Source: Bog-532 sp965277615
Lineage (GTDB): Bacteria > Actinomycetota > Actinomycetes > Streptosporangiales > Streptosporangiaceae
Direction of reading: 5' to 3'
NCBI GenBank assembly: GCA_965277615.1
Contig: CBDIDG010000005.1
Location: 2,294,001 to 2,358,000 of the forward strand
Length of the DNA stretch: 64,000 nucleotides
Position 1 is the stretch's first letter; every line of letters starts with the position of its first letter. This document shows, one piece after another, positions 53,056 to 62,167 of this stretch. A program made the position numbers and the translations under genes. Below the pieces are notes generated by a model. The model did no database searches. It saw only the letters and a program-made list of their open reading frames with translations, and was not told the DNA's origin.

Positions 53056-54300
53056 ATGGCTGCGCGCACTGACCCGATCCCTGCCGGATCCCTGTCCGCG
53101 ATCGACGTGACGGCGCCAGGGTTCAAGGCCGATCCATTCCCGTTCTACGCGCGCCTGCGCGAGGAGGCTCCGGTGGTCCCGGTGACGGTGCCCCGGATGG
53201 GGACCGTGTGGTTGGTCACCCGCTACGACGACGTGGCCGCCGTCCTCAAAGACGAGCGTCTGATGAAGAACCAGCGCACCGCGCTGACCGCGGAGCAGCT
53301 GAAGAAGGTGCGCACCCCCCCGAAGATGTTCGCTCCGCTGGAGCGCGGCATGCTGAGCCTCGACGGCGACGATCACGACCGGCTCCGCGCGCTGGTGCAC
53401 CAGGCGTTCACGCCACGGCGAATCGAGCTGCTGCGTGTCCAGGCCCAGGTCCTGGCCGACGACCTGCTCGACCGCGCGGAGCACCGTGGCGGCGGGATGG
53501 ACCTGATCGCTGACTTCGCGCTGCCGATCCCGCTGGTGCTCATCGGCAGGATCCTCGGGGTGCCGGAGCGCGATAACCCGAAGTTCTCGGCCTGGTCGAA
53601 AACGCTGATCGGGACCGCGTCGCGGCGCAACCCGCTCACCGCGGTGCCCTCGGTGCTGCGATTCCTGCGCTACCTGCGTCGGCTCATCGCCGAGCGCACC
53701 AAACACCCACGCGACGACCTGATCTCGGCCATGGTCCGGGCCCGAGAAGGCGACGACCGGCTGACCGCCGATGAGATCCTGGCCACGATCGTGCTGCTGC
53801 TCACCGCCGGGCACGAAACGACCGTCAACCTCATCGGCAGCGGCGTCCTGGCCCTGCTGCAGCACCCCCTCCAGCTGACACGACTGCGCGACGACCCGGA
53901 TCTGATCAAGCCCGGGATCGAGGAGCTGGTCCGTTTCGTGGTCCCCGCCGAGCAGGCCACCCAGCGCTACGCCCGCCAGGACATCACCGTCGCCGGTGTC
54001 ACCATCCCGCAAGGATCCACGGTGCTGGCTGTCCTGGCGTCGGCGAACCGGGACGGCCGGTTCTTCGACGACCCCGACACCCTCGACATCGCCCGGACAC
54101 CCAACCGGCACCTGTCCTTCGGACAGGGCATGCACTACTGCCTCGGCGCGCCGCTGGCCCGGCTCGAGGCCCAGGTCGCGATCCCCACCCTGCTACGGCG
54201 CGCGCCCGGGCTGCGCCTGGCCATAGCCCCTGAGCAGCTGCGATGGCGCGGCGGTATCATCCTCCGTGGCCTGGAAACGCTGCCAGTGACCCTCACCTGA
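53056..54300 (+). CDS. Cytochrome P450
   Basis: 414 residues from ATG 53056 with GAAAGGG upstream. I-helix AGHETT (251-256), ExxR in EELVR (289-293), and heme loop FGQGMHYCLG with Cys362. A soluble actinobacterial class that accepts electrons from ferredoxin and hydroxylates a small or xenobiotic substrate. No ferredoxin gene is adjacent. Control by the upstream TetR suggests induction by a substrate. Confidence 0.95.
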   Translation: MAARTDPIPAGSLSAIDVTAPGFKADPFPFYARLREEAPVVPVTVPRMGTVWLVTRYDDVAAVLKDERLMKNQRTALTAEQLKKVRTPPKMFAPLERGMLSLDGDDHDRLRALVHQAFTPRRIELLRVQAQVLADDLLDRAEHRGGGMDLIADFALPIPLVLIGRILGVPERDNPKFSAWSKTLIGTASRRNPLTAVPSVLRFLRYLRRLIAERTKHPRDDLISAMVRAREGDDRLTADEILATIVLLLTAGHETTVNLIGSGVLALLQHPLQLTRLRDDPDLIKPGIEELVRFVVPAEQATQRYARQDITVAGVTIPQGSTVLAVLASANRDGRFFDDPDTLDIARTPNRHLSFGQGMHYCLGAPLARLEAQVAIPTLLRRAPGLRLAIAPEQLRWRGGIILRGLETLPVTLT

Positions 54301-54336
54301 ACGGGCCATGCGACGCAGCGGCGGCCGGACGTGCAA

Positions 54337-56043
54337 TCAGTCCTGGCCGCCGCGGTCTTGCCCGGCCCGGCGCAACTCGTGCAGGACCGCCACGCCATGG
54401 CCGCGGGACTGCTCGTTTTCCGCTGAGCCGGGACTGAGAGTGCTGGCGAGGGTGAGCAGTCGTTCCAGGTGCGAGGGCTGGTGGTCGTGGCGCCAGAGGA
54501 GCCCGAGGTCGATCGTGGGCTGGGGCCGGAGCCGGAGGTAGGTGATGCCCGGCAGGGCTACCGCGGCGGCGGTGTCGCGGCCGATCAGCGCGACGGCGGC
54601 GCCGGCGGCGACGATGGGGAGGACGTCGTAGGCCCACAGGCCGCGGTGAACTATCCGGGGCTGGGCGCCGTGGCCGGCGAGGAGGTCGAGCACGTCGTCG
54701 TACCACCAAGGGTTTTGCGCGCGGTCGTAGAACGCGAGGGGCTCGCCGTCGAGGTACCGGAGGGGAACGGCGTCGGCTGCGGTGCCGAGGACGTTAAGCG
54801 GATGCTGTTGCGGAACAGCGAGCAGCAGTGGTGTGCGGTCCAGACGCTGGTAGTCCAAATCGGGATGTGGGCTGCGCCGGACCCGGGCGAGGGCGGCGTC
54901 GACGCGCCGGCCGAGGACGGCATCGACGCGCGAGGAGGTGCTCGCGGTCGCCGTCAGCGCGACGGGGGTGGCCGGTGCGGCAGCGCTGTAGGCGCCGAGC
55001 AACTGCTGCTGGACGGTGTCGGCTTCTGCGCTGACCGCCAATCGCAGGACAAGCGTGCCGCTGCTCTCGGGGGGGCGGGCCGTGAAAAGGCCGGCCGTGG
55101 AGCGCCGGCCCGATTCGGCCGGAGCCCTCGTTTCGGCTGGGGCGGCGGGGCGGGCGGCGGTTTGGCAGGCGGCGATGAACTGCTGCACGTCAGCACGGTG
55201 GTCGTCCCGTCGCCAGGCCGCGTACACGATGCTCGGGGTGATGCCGCGAACGGGCCGGAACACCATCCCAGGCCGGGCGTAGTACGTGGCGGTGGAGGCG
55301 GCGGTGATGGCTATACCGCGCCCGGCGATGATCGCGGCGGCCCACTCTTCAGGGCCGTTGACCGGGTCCGCTAGCTGGGCCGGGTGACCGTGCCGCTCCT
55401 CGACGCAGAGCCAGTAATCCCGCCAGGGGCCGGCGGGCAACGGCACGAACGTCTCGTCGAGCAGGTCGCTCAGGTCCACCTCTTCTTGTCTGGCGAGGTG
55501 GTGCTGTTCGGGCAGGGCGAGGACCCGCGGCTCGTGACGCAGCTCGGCGATGCGGACCAGGTCCAGATCGGGTACCGGGTGCCGCAGCAAGGTGACGTCC
55601 ACGGCGCGGCTGCGCAGCAGTGCGGTCGGGTCGGCCCAGGACAGCTGGGTCGTGACGATGCGCCAGCCGGGATGGGAGGCGCCGAAGGCGGCGGCCGCGG
55701 TCCGGGCGAGGTCGCTGGTGGTCGCGGCGGTGAAACCGACGCGCAGGGCACTGGTCGTGGCCCGGGCTGCCACGGCAGCGGAGTCCCATCCGCTGAGCAG
55801 GGCCGGCGTTCGTTGCAGCAGCACCTCGCCGGCGTCACTGAGCCGCAGCCCATGCGGCTCCCGGGCGAACAGCGGGACACCGAGGTCTGCCTCGAGCTGG
55901 TGGATCTGCCGGCTCAGCGCCGGCTGGGTGATGTGCAGGCGCGCGGCTGCGCGGGTGACGCTGAGTTCCTCGGCGACGGCGATGAACGACCGCAGCAAAC
56001 CGCAGATGCACATCCACGGGACCACGGTATGCGGATTCGGCAT
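54337..56043 (-). CDS. LysR-type regulator with two tandem effector domains
   Basis: About 568 residues; ATG 56041-56043 is chosen but no clear ribosome binding site decides among nearby starts. Helix-turn-helix (LSVTRAAARLHITQPALSRQIHQLE) leads to a first LysR substrate-binding domain (LRVGFTAATTSDLARTA ... YYARPGMVFRP, about residues 95-300). After a Pro/Ala linker a second one begins (LVLRLAVSAEADTVQQQL ... LGLLWRHD, about 330-550). Usual LysR proteins have about 300 residues and one domain. It diverges from the hydrolase gene at 56131. Confidence 0.85.
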   Translation of the reverse strand: MPNPHTVVPWMCICGLLRSFIAVAEELSVTRAAARLHITQPALSRQIHQLEADLGVPLFAREPHGLRLSDAGEVLLQRTPALLSGWDSAAVAARATTSALRVGFTAATTSDLARTAAAAFGASHPGWRIVTTQLSWADPTALLRSRAVDVTLLRHPVPDLDLVRIAELRHEPRVLALPEQHHLARQEEVDLSDLLDETFVPLPAGPWRDYWLCVEERHGHPAQLADPVNGPEEWAAAIIAGRGIAITAASTATYYARPGMVFRPVRGITPSIVYAAWRRDDHRADVQQFIAACQTAARPAAPAETRAPAESGRRSTAGLFTARPPESSGTLVLRLAVSAEADTVQQQLLGAYSAAAPATPVALTATASTSSRVDAVLGRRVDAALARVRRSPHPDLDYQRLDRTPLLLAVPQQHPLNVLGTAADAVPLRYLDGEPLAFYDRAQNPWWYDDVLDLLAGHGAQPRIVHRGLWAYDVLPIVAAGAAVALIGRDTAAAVALPGITYLRLRPQPTIDLGLLWRHDHQPSHLERLLTLASTLSPGSAENEQSRGHGVAVLHELRRAGQDRGGQD

Positions 56044-56130
56044 ACCAGACGGCATTGGACGCCGCCAGGAGGCGCCGGCTGAAGTGGCTCCCGCAACCGC
56101 CCGAAACGCTTCAGGAGTCCGGAGGCCGCG

Positions 56131-57174
56131 ATGAGCACCACGAACTTGCCCCCTACGCCCGACGCCGGCCCCGCCGCGGCGGCTCCGCCCGGGACGGTCC
56201 CGGCGGTGGTCGACGGCACTCGCCTGCCAGCCGTCGGCCCGGCGGTGCGCCAGGAGGTGAGTTTTGACAGTGCCGGCTGGCGCCTGGCCGGGAACTTGTA
56301 CCGCCCGCCAGGGGCCGCACCCGGGCAGCGCACCGCGGCGCTGGTGATGGCCGGCCCGATGACCTCGGTGAAGGAGGAGACACTGCCGCACTATGCGGCG
56401 CCGCTGGCCGAGGCCGGGTTCACCGTGGTCACCTTCGATAACCGTAATTTCGGCGGAAGCGACGGCCCCCGCCCGCAGCACCTGGACACCTACGAGCAGG
56501 TCGAGGACCTGAAGAACGCGCTGTCGTACTTGCTTACTCGCGATGATGTCGACCCCGGCCGGGCCGGCCTGGCCTGCGTGTGCCTCGGCGCCGGGTACGG
56601 CATGGAGGTCGCCGCGCTGGACCGGCGGGTCAAGGCCGCCGCGCTGATCGCCGGCGGATACAACATCACCGACACCTACCTCGGCATGCTCAGCCCGGAC
56701 GGGATGGCCGGCTACCTAGCCAACCTGGGCGCGATGCGCCAGCAGCATTACGCCACCGGGGAACAGCAGTGGATACCGGCGGTCGCGCCACCGCCAGGGT
56801 ACGGGCCGAGCTCGATGCCGATCCGGGAAGCCTACGAGTACTACACGACCGCGCACGAGCGGGAGGCGCCGACCTGGCAGAACCGCCTCACCTGGGAATC
56901 CATGGAGACCCTCGTCGGCTGGAATGTACTGGGTCACGCTCACCTGGTCACCCAGCCGCTGATCGTCGTGCATGGCACCACCGACCCGCTGCTGCCGCCG
57001 CAGTACGCCCGGCAGGTTCACGACGACGCCGCCAGCGCCGATAGGGAGCTGGTCTGGGTCACCACGCACAACCACGTCGAGCTGTACGACCAGGACCCCT
57101 ACGTCGGGCAGGCGCTCGCCGCCGTCGTCCCCTTCCTCACCACCTACCTCGCCTCCACCGGAGCCGCCGCATGA
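56131..57174 (+). CDS. Alpha/beta hydrolase with probable cysteine nucleophile
   Basis: 347 residues. After an Ala/Pro-rich leader, an alpha/beta-hydrolase core follows: VMAGPMTSVKEE (oxyanion region), FDNRNFGGSDG, the nucleophile elbow ACVCLGAGYG, acid Asp in TTDPLLPP, and His in THNHVELYD. The elbow carries Cys where most relatives have Ser, as in dienelactone hydrolases. First gene of a four-gene plus-strand operon and divergent from the double-domain LysR regulator. Confidence 0.85.
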   Translation: MSTTNLPPTPDAGPAAAAPPGTVPAVVDGTRLPAVGPAVRQEVSFDSAGWRLAGNLYRPPGAAPGQRTAALVMAGPMTSVKEETLPHYAAPLAEAGFTVVTFDNRNFGGSDGPRPQHLDTYEQVEDLKNALSYLLTRDDVDPGRAGLACVCLGAGYGMEVAALDRRVKAAALIAGGYNITDTYLGMLSPDGMAGYLANLGAMRQQHYATGEQQWIPAVAPPPGYGPSSMPIREAYEYYTTAHEREAPTWQNRLTWESMETLVGWNVLGHAHLVTQPLIVVHGTTDPLLPPQYARQVHDDAASADRELVWVTTHNHVELYDQDPYVGQALAAVVPFLTTYLASTGAAA

Positions 57175-57635
57175 CCAGCACCGACCCCGCCAGCCACCCG
57201 GCAACGGCCGGGGAGCACCCGAACGCCCGGCTGATGCGGGACTTCTTCAGCGCCTTCGGCGACGCTGACCGCGACCGGCTCACTGACCTCACCGCCCCGG
57301 ACCTGGTGTGGCACTTTCCCGGCTCCAGCCCCATCTCCGGCGACTGGCACGGCGTCGACGGCCTCCTGGACGGCATCCGCGCCATCGCGATGAACCTTGG
57401 GCAGGGTAAGAACGGCTTCGAGCTGCTGCACGTCCTGGCCAGCGACGACGTTGCCGTCACCGTGCACCGCGACTACTACACCGGTAACGGCAACTCTCTC
57501 GACCTGCGCTACGTGCTGTTCGTCCGCATCGCCGGCGGCCGGATGGCCGAGGTGTGGGAGATCCCGTTCGACCAGGCCGAAAACGACCGGTACCTGGCCG
57601 TCCAGGCCGCCAGCCTAGCTCGCGCTTTCCGCTGA
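57171..57635 (+). CDS. SnoaL-like/NTF2-fold protein
   Basis: 154 residues with the SnoaL pattern (MRDFFSAFGDADRDRLTDLTAPDLVWHFPGSSPISGDWHG in parts; VTVHRDYYTGNG). Such proteins act as ring cyclases, isomerases or unknown binding proteins. The ATG overlaps the hydrolase stop (ATGA). Likely target pathway shared with the hydrolase and SDR. Confidence 0.83.
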   Translation: MTSTDPASHPATAGEHPNARLMRDFFSAFGDADRDRLTDLTAPDLVWHFPGSSPISGDWHGVDGLLDGIRAIAMNLGQGKNGFELLHVLASDDVAVTVHRDYYTGNGNSLDLRYVLFVRIAGGRMAEVWEIPFDQAENDRYLAVQAASLARAFR

Positions 57636-57636
57636 G

Positions 57637-58307
57637 ATGGCCCGCTACCTCGTCGTCGGCGGCGCTGGCCGCACCGGCCGCCGCGTGGCCGCGCAGTTGG
57701 CCGGCCACGGCTGCCACGTGCGGGTGCTCAGCCGTCATCCCGGCACCCAGCCCGCTGGAACCGACGCCGTGGCCGGCGACCTCGCCGCCTTGGGCCCTGG
57801 ACACCCCGCGCTAAGGGACGTCGACGGGATCGTGGTCAGCGTGGAACCGCCCTACGACGCAGCCGGCGCCGACGCCGTGCTGCACCGCGGTGTCGCCGCT
57901 CTGGCCGGCGCCGCGGCCAGCAGCGGCTACCCGGTCGTGCTGGTCAGCCAGATCTATGTCACTCGTCCGCAGGCCTACCCGCAGATGGCGGCGGTCACCG
58001 AGCCCGTGGCCGGGGCGAGCAAGCGCTGCGCGACAGCGGCGCCCCCTACACCATCGTCCGCCCCGGCTGGCTCCACGACCGCCCCGCCACGGGGGTCAAT
58101 CTTGAGCAAGGCGACACCGGCGACGGCCCCGTCAGCCGCGAGACTGTCGCCGGGGCCTGCGTCGCTACGCTGCTCGGCCCCGCCTATGGGCTCACCTTCG
58201 AGGTGTTCGACGACGACACCGCCACCAACGGGCCGCCGATCGACTGGGCGGCACTGCTCGGCCGGCTCGTCCCCGACCGGCCCGCCGGAGCAGCCCATGC
58301 GCACTGA
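57637..58307 (+). pseudogene. NmrA-like NAD(P)-binding protein, frameshifted
   Basis: Starts well (YLVVGGAGRTGRRVAAQLAG) and keeps family pattern to about residue 126. The frame then becomes Pro/Ser-rich, while the adjacent frame continues EQALRDSGAPYTIVRPGWLH to a TGA at 58305-58307. Restoring one base near 58009-58016 would give the family segment ARGEQALR. Read without correction, the frame would run into the following SDR and produce a false fusion. Atypical SDR of the NmrA/SDR5 type when intact. Confidence 0.8.
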
Positions 58308-59001
58308 GCAGCCCGTCGCCGTCGTCACCGGAGCGAACCGGGGCATTGGCCGCGAGGTCGCCCGCCAGCTCGCCACCCAGCACGGGTTCGTGGTCGTTCT
58401 CGGCTCCCGGGATCTCCGCAAGGGCGAGTGGGCCGCACGTGACCTCGATCCCACCGGACGCCACATACGGGCCCTGCAGCTGGACGTGGCCGACCCGGCC
58501 AGCACCAACGCGGCCGCCGACCGCGTCCGCCGTGACCTCGGCCGCATGGACGTCCTGGTCAACAACGCCGCCGTCGACTACGACACCGACGCCCGCGCCG
58601 TCACCGCCGACCTCGACCGCGTCCGTCACGCCCTGGAGACGAACCTGTTCGGCGCCTGGGCTACCGTGCAAGCCTTTCTGCCGCTGCTACGGTCGAGCGC
58701 TCACCCGCGGGTCGTCAACGTCTCCAGTGAAGGCGGCTCGATCAGCGAGATGACCGGCGGTACCCCCGCCTACTCCATCTCCAAGGCCGCCCTCAACGCG
58801 CTGACCCGGCTCCTCGCGGGCGAACTGCGCGACGACAAAATCCTCGTCAACGCCGTCTGCCCCGGCTGGACCGATACCGACATGGGCCACGGCGGCCGCC
58901 CCGTCGCCACCGGCGCAGCCAGCGTTACCTGGGGCGCCTTGATCCCAGACGACGGCCCCACCGGCGGCTTCTACCGCGACGGCCGCCCACTACCCTGGTA
59001 G
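58297..59001 (+). CDS. SDR family oxidoreductase, carbonyl-reductase-like
   Basis: 234 residues from ATG 58297, overlapping the intact stop of the NmrA-like gene. TGANRGIG loop, NNAA, Ser in NVSSEGG, and YSISK active site; the C terminus ends FYRDGRPLPW, typical of carbonyl-reductase-like SDRs in bacteria and plants. Probably NADPH-dependent reduction of carbonyl compounds. Confidence 0.9.
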   Translation: MRTEQPVAVVTGANRGIGREVARQLATQHGFVVVLGSRDLRKGEWAARDLDPTGRHIRALQLDVADPASTNAAADRVRRDLGRMDVLVNNAAVDYDTDARAVTADLDRVRHALETNLFGAWATVQAFLPLLRSSAHPRVVNVSSEGGSISEMTGGTPAYSISKAALNALTRLLAGELRDDKILVNAVCPGWTDTDMGHGGRPVATGAASVTWGALIPDDGPTGGFYRDGRPLPW

Positions 59002-59254
59002 CTATCCCACCTCAAGATCACCTGGCCAGTCAGCCCCGCAACCGACTGCCCCGACGAGTGGCGTCCTACCAGCTGTTCTTACAGTCCCCCCGGAATAGGT
59101 ATGAAGGCACGCCGAGCACGAGAGCCGGCGCGGATGATGGCCGCTACGGAAGGTGAGTACCCGCCACGCGGGCGTCGCGCTACGGGATTCGGATGCGGGA
59201 CGGCGCTGCCGCCTTCGAGCAGGCATTTTGGGGCTGGGGCGGCGGGCGTGGTGA

Positions 59255-60478
59255 TTACTCGGGCTGGGTCGTCGCTGCGGGCGGATAGTCGTGTGCTGGT
59301 TCGCGTAGGACGGTAGAGACGGCGATGGCGATGGCCGGGATGACGGCAAGAACGATGAACGCTCCTCGTGGCCCGTGGTGGTCGGCGACCAGCCCGAGCA
59401 GTGGCATGAACAGTCCTCCGGCGCTGACGGCGAGGCCGAGAGTCACTCCCGCAGCGGTGCCGGGCCGGCTGGGCAGATAGTCCTGGCCGAGTTTGACGAG
59501 CACGGCGAACGGGATGTTGGTGATCAGCCCGACGAGCAGGATGAGAGGGAGTGCGCCGTACTTGCTGTCGCAAGCCAGCAGAGCGATCAGTGCGGGCAGC
59601 AGCAGGGTGTTGCCGAGCTGGACAGTCTTAACCAGGCCGATCCTGTCGGCTATGCGTCCGCCGACGAGGGTGCCGAGGACACCTCCGGCGAGTTCGAGGG
59701 TGAGCGCGAGCCCGCCGAGGGCGCTGGAGGCTCCCAGGTGGCGGATCCAGTACAACGACACGAAGGTGTTGACGCCGAAGGAGATGGTGGAGCGGACGAC
59801 CTCGACGCAGGTCAGTGCCGCGAACAGCGCTGGACGATCGATTCCCGCGCTAGATCCAGTTCTGGTTGTGCTGGCTGGGCTGCGTTGGTGGTGGTGAAGC
59901 AGAACAAAGCCCATGAGCACGGCGGGTGGGATGAACAGGGCGGTCGCGCCGATACCCAGTTTGTCGAGGGCTGGCGTCGCCACAGCCGGCGCGACGAAGA
60001 ACCCGACACTGCCGCCGGCGGCGAAGTAGCTCATCGCCGTGGCGCTACCGCCCGCGGCGCGACGGGCATCACGTCCGGCCGGCGGGTGAAACATCGCCAC
60101 GCCGACGCCGGACAGCAGAAGCAGAACGAACACCAGCGGGTAGGACGGCGCGAGGCCGGCCATCCCGGCGCCAACGCCGGCGAGGCTGACACCCAGCGGG
60201 GACATCCAGGGCAGCCGGCGCCGGTCGGCCAGGACCCCGACGCCGAGCTGCGGGAGCGCGCTGCCCAAGGTGGCGGCCAGCGCAAGCCCGGACGCTCCGA
60301 CGTAGCTGAAGTGCCGCTCGAGAACGAAATAGGGAATCGCCGCGGGCACTAGGCCCTGGTAGAAGTCGTCCACCGCGTGCGCGCTCGCCCACAGCCGCAT
60401 GCGCCGCCAGTTTGACAGCTCTAGCTCGCCGGCGGGGCCGGCGCTGGCGTCTGCAGTCGTGATCTTCGGCTGGGCCAT
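59255..60478 (-). CDS. MFS transporter, fosmidomycin-resistance (Fsr)-like
   Basis: 407 residues, about twelve membrane segments. AHAVDDFYQGLVPAAIPYF in the first helix and FHPPAGRDARRAAGG after the fourth resemble the Fsr/fosmidomycin exporter group. It diverges from an AraC gene with a 54-base gap, so the AraC protein probably regulates it. Confidence 0.9.
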   Translation of the reverse strand: MAQPKITTADASAGPAGELELSNWRRMRLWASAHAVDDFYQGLVPAAIPYFVLERHFSYVGASGLALAATLGSALPQLGVGVLADRRRLPWMSPLGVSLAGVGAGMAGLAPSYPLVFVLLLLSGVGVAMFHPPAGRDARRAAGGSATAMSYFAAGGSVGFFVAPAVATPALDKLGIGATALFIPPAVLMGFVLLHHHQRSPASTTRTGSSAGIDRPALFAALTCVEVVRSTISFGVNTFVSLYWIRHLGASSALGGLALTLELAGGVLGTLVGGRIADRIGLVKTVQLGNTLLLPALIALLACDSKYGALPLILLVGLITNIPFAVLVKLGQDYLPSRPGTAAGVTLGLAVSAGGLFMPLLGLVADHHGPRGAFIVLAVIPAIAIAVSTVLREPAHDYPPAATTQPE

Positions 60479-60532
60479 AGACCAACTGTGCCGCCCGGGC
60501 AGTGTGCCGCGCTTTCGGTATCCTGCCCACTT

Positions 60533-61294
60533 ATGTCGCACATCCGCCACGAGCCGGTCGCGCCTACCGGCGCCGAGTCGCGTGCCGCTGGCGACGTTGT
60601 CGGCCGCCACCGGCACGACAACCATCAGCTGATCTATGTCAGCACCGGCGTGCTGGCGATCCAGACCGAGCGCGGAGCGTGGGTTGCCACTCCTCAGCGG
60701 GCGGTTTGGATCCCGGCAGGCACCTGGCACGAGCACCGCTTCTACGGGCGCAGCTCATTCCACACCGTCGGATTCTCGCTCCAGCGCGCGCCGCTGCCGG
60801 ACACCTCGCCGACGGTCCTGGCGGTGGACAGCCTCGTCCGTGAACTTCTGGTCGCCTGCACAGAACCTGACCTGCCACCAACCGAGGGGCGTCGCATCCG
60901 GGCCGTGCTGCACGACCGGCTACGCCGAGCGGACGTACAACCGCTCTCACTACCGACACCGCGCGACCGACGGCTCGCCAAGGCCTGCCACCTCGTCACC
61001 AAAGATCTGACCCAGCCAAGATCGATCGACTGGCTCGCGCGCGCGGTCGGCACCAGCGAACGCACCCTCACCCGTCTGTTTCGGACGGAGTTCGGTACCA
61101 CCTACCCACAATGGCGAACCCAGATCCGCGTCTTCCACGCCCTCGTCCACCTCGCCGACGGGGCGACCGTCACCGAGACAGCACACCGCTTCGGGTGGGC
61201 CACCAGCAGCGCATTCATCGACACCTTCAGCCGCACCATGGGCCAAACCCCCGGCGCCTACCGGGCAGCCGCAACGCGCGCGCAGATCGCCTGA
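60533..61294 (+). CDS. AraC family regulator with cupin sensor domain
   Basis: 253 residues from ATG 60533. N-terminal cupin (GRHRHDNHQLIYVSTG, IPAGTWHEHRF) followed by the AraC DNA-binding domain (IDWLARAVGTSERTLTRLFRTEFGTTYPQWR; TETAHRFGWATSSAFIDTFSRTMGQTPGAYR). The layout matches regulators that control a divergently encoded MFS exporter, as here. Confidence 0.92.
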   Translation: MSHIRHEPVAPTGAESRAAGDVVGRHRHDNHQLIYVSTGVLAIQTERGAWVATPQRAVWIPAGTWHEHRFYGRSSFHTVGFSLQRAPLPDTSPTVLAVDSLVRELLVACTEPDLPPTEGRRIRAVLHDRLRRADVQPLSLPTPRDRRLAKACHLVTKDLTQPRSIDWLARAVGTSERTLTRLFRTEFGTTYPQWRTQIRVFHALVHLADGATVTETAHRFGWATSSAFIDTFSRTMGQTPGAYRAAATRAQIA

Positions 61295-61330
61295 ACTGCC
61301 CCGCGGGGTGTAACCGGCACCAAAGCCGAA

Positions 61331-61354
61331 GTCCCGAAGGGCCCTTTACGGGAC
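61331..61354. terminator. Imperfect hairpin after AraC gene
   Basis: GTCCCG and CGGGAC arms enclose AAGGGCCCTT, giving a strong stem about 37 bases after the AraC stop. It may terminate that transcript. No T tract. Confidence 0.45.
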
Positions 61355-61497
61355 ACCGGGATAGACGCCTGCGGGCTCCTTCCACAGCGCCAGGCGGGAG
61401 GATCCTCGTCAGCACCCTGTCTTTACCGATGGCCGAGGCGAGCAGCAGTCAGGCAGTCAGGCTGAACTCGCGGGCGAGATCCTGATGAGCCGGTCCA

Positions 61498-61742
61498 TCA
61501 CAGGCTCAGCTCCTCACGGCACCCGATCACGAACAGGTCGTCGTCGCCATAGCCCGCGGCGAGCCGCTCCGCTAGACCATGGCCGTAATCGCCTGGTTCC
61601 GGGTGAACAAGCGGCGGGGGAGACCGGATACGATCCACGCGCCCTGGCCGCTAGCCGCCGCGTGCACGCTGTACCGCGCGGTCGCAATCACGCGCCCGCC
61701 GAACTCGGCGGTCATGAAGTCGTCGTCGATTCGAGCTGCCAT
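61498..61742 (-). pseudogene. Small hypothetical protein, frameshifted
   Basis: The frame from ATG 61740-61742 reads MAARIDDDFMTAEFGGRV ... RNQAITAMV and stops at 61572. The adjacent frame then gives LAERLAAGYGDDDLFVIG up to a stop at 61498, which continues naturally if one base is restored near 61573-61577. Both parts look like one protein of about 80 residues. Function unknown. It lies beside the insertion sequence. Confidence 0.5.
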
Positions 61743-61745
61743 ACG

Positions 61746-61771
61746 GGACCTCACCTTCGGTAGTGAGGTCC
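61746..61771. terminator. Hairpin GGACCTCAC/GTGAGGTCC
   Basis: Perfect 9-base arms around an 8-base loop, immediately upstream of the minus-strand remnant start and 30 bases left of the insertion sequence. Could be a terminator for rightward transcription or a 5' leader structure. Confidence 0.5.
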
Positions 61772-61801
61772 GGAAAGCCAGTGACAAACCAAGTGACAAC
61801 G

Positions 61802-61830
61802 TGAGCCTCCCCCCGTGTGGTGGACACCCG
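61802..61830. repeat. Left terminal inverted repeat of the IS3 element
   Basis: Begins TGAGCCTCCCCCCGTG. Aligned with the reverse complement of 63061-63089 it matches at about three quarters of 29 positions, including TCCCCCCG and GGACAC. Confidence 0.8.
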
Positions 61831-61864
61831 ACCTGCCAGGCTGTGCCTGGCGGAGGGAGTCCCG

Positions 61865-62167
61865 ATGGGACAGCAACGCCGGCAGTTCTCGCCGGAATTT
61901 AAGGCTGACGCGGTCGCCTTGGTGCGATCGTCGGGCCGGCCGATCGCCGCAATCGCCCATGAGCTGGGCATCGGCGAGTCGAACCTCAGCTACTGGCTGA
62001 AGAAGGACAGGGAAAGCCGCGCGGGGGCGGATCCGGGCCGGTTCGAAGCTGAGACGGCGGAGAGCAGGGAGAACGCCGTGCTGCGCCGCCGCATCGCGGA
62101 ACTGGAGGTCGAGCGCGAGATCCTGAAACGAGCCACGGCCTTCTGGGTGAAGGAGTCGCGCGCGTGA
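61865..62167 (+). CDS. IS3-family transposase OrfA
   Basis: 100 residues from ATG 61865 with GGAGGG upstream. Helix-turn-helix of the HTH_Tnp_1 type (FSPEFKADAVALVRSSGRPIAAIA in parts; SNLSYWLKKDR) followed by a leucine-zipper-like C terminus (LRRRIAELEVEREILKRA). It recognises the element ends. Its stop overlaps the OrfB start (GTGA). Confidence 0.92.
   Translation: MGQQRRQFSPEFKADAVALVRSSGRPIAAIAHELGIGESNLSYWLKKDRESRAGADPGRFEAETAESRENAVLRRRIAELEVEREILKRATAFWVKESRA

Noticed and set aside
52720..54135. A 471-codon minus-strand frame opposite TetR and P450
   Set aside because: Shadow; both plus-strand genes have complete motifs.
57637..59001. NmrA-SDR fusion protein
   Set aside because: The middle third loses family pattern and the correct continuation is in another frame, so this is a frameshift, not a fusion.
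59101..59316. Small plus-strand frame between SDR and MFS genes
   Set aside because: No ribosome binding site and overlaps the 3' end of the MFS gene; composition not protein-like.
61331..61354. DosR/DevR-type box
   Set aside because: The half-sites are oriented GTCCC...GGGAC, the reverse of GGGAC...GTCCC, so it fits a hairpin better than that regulator.
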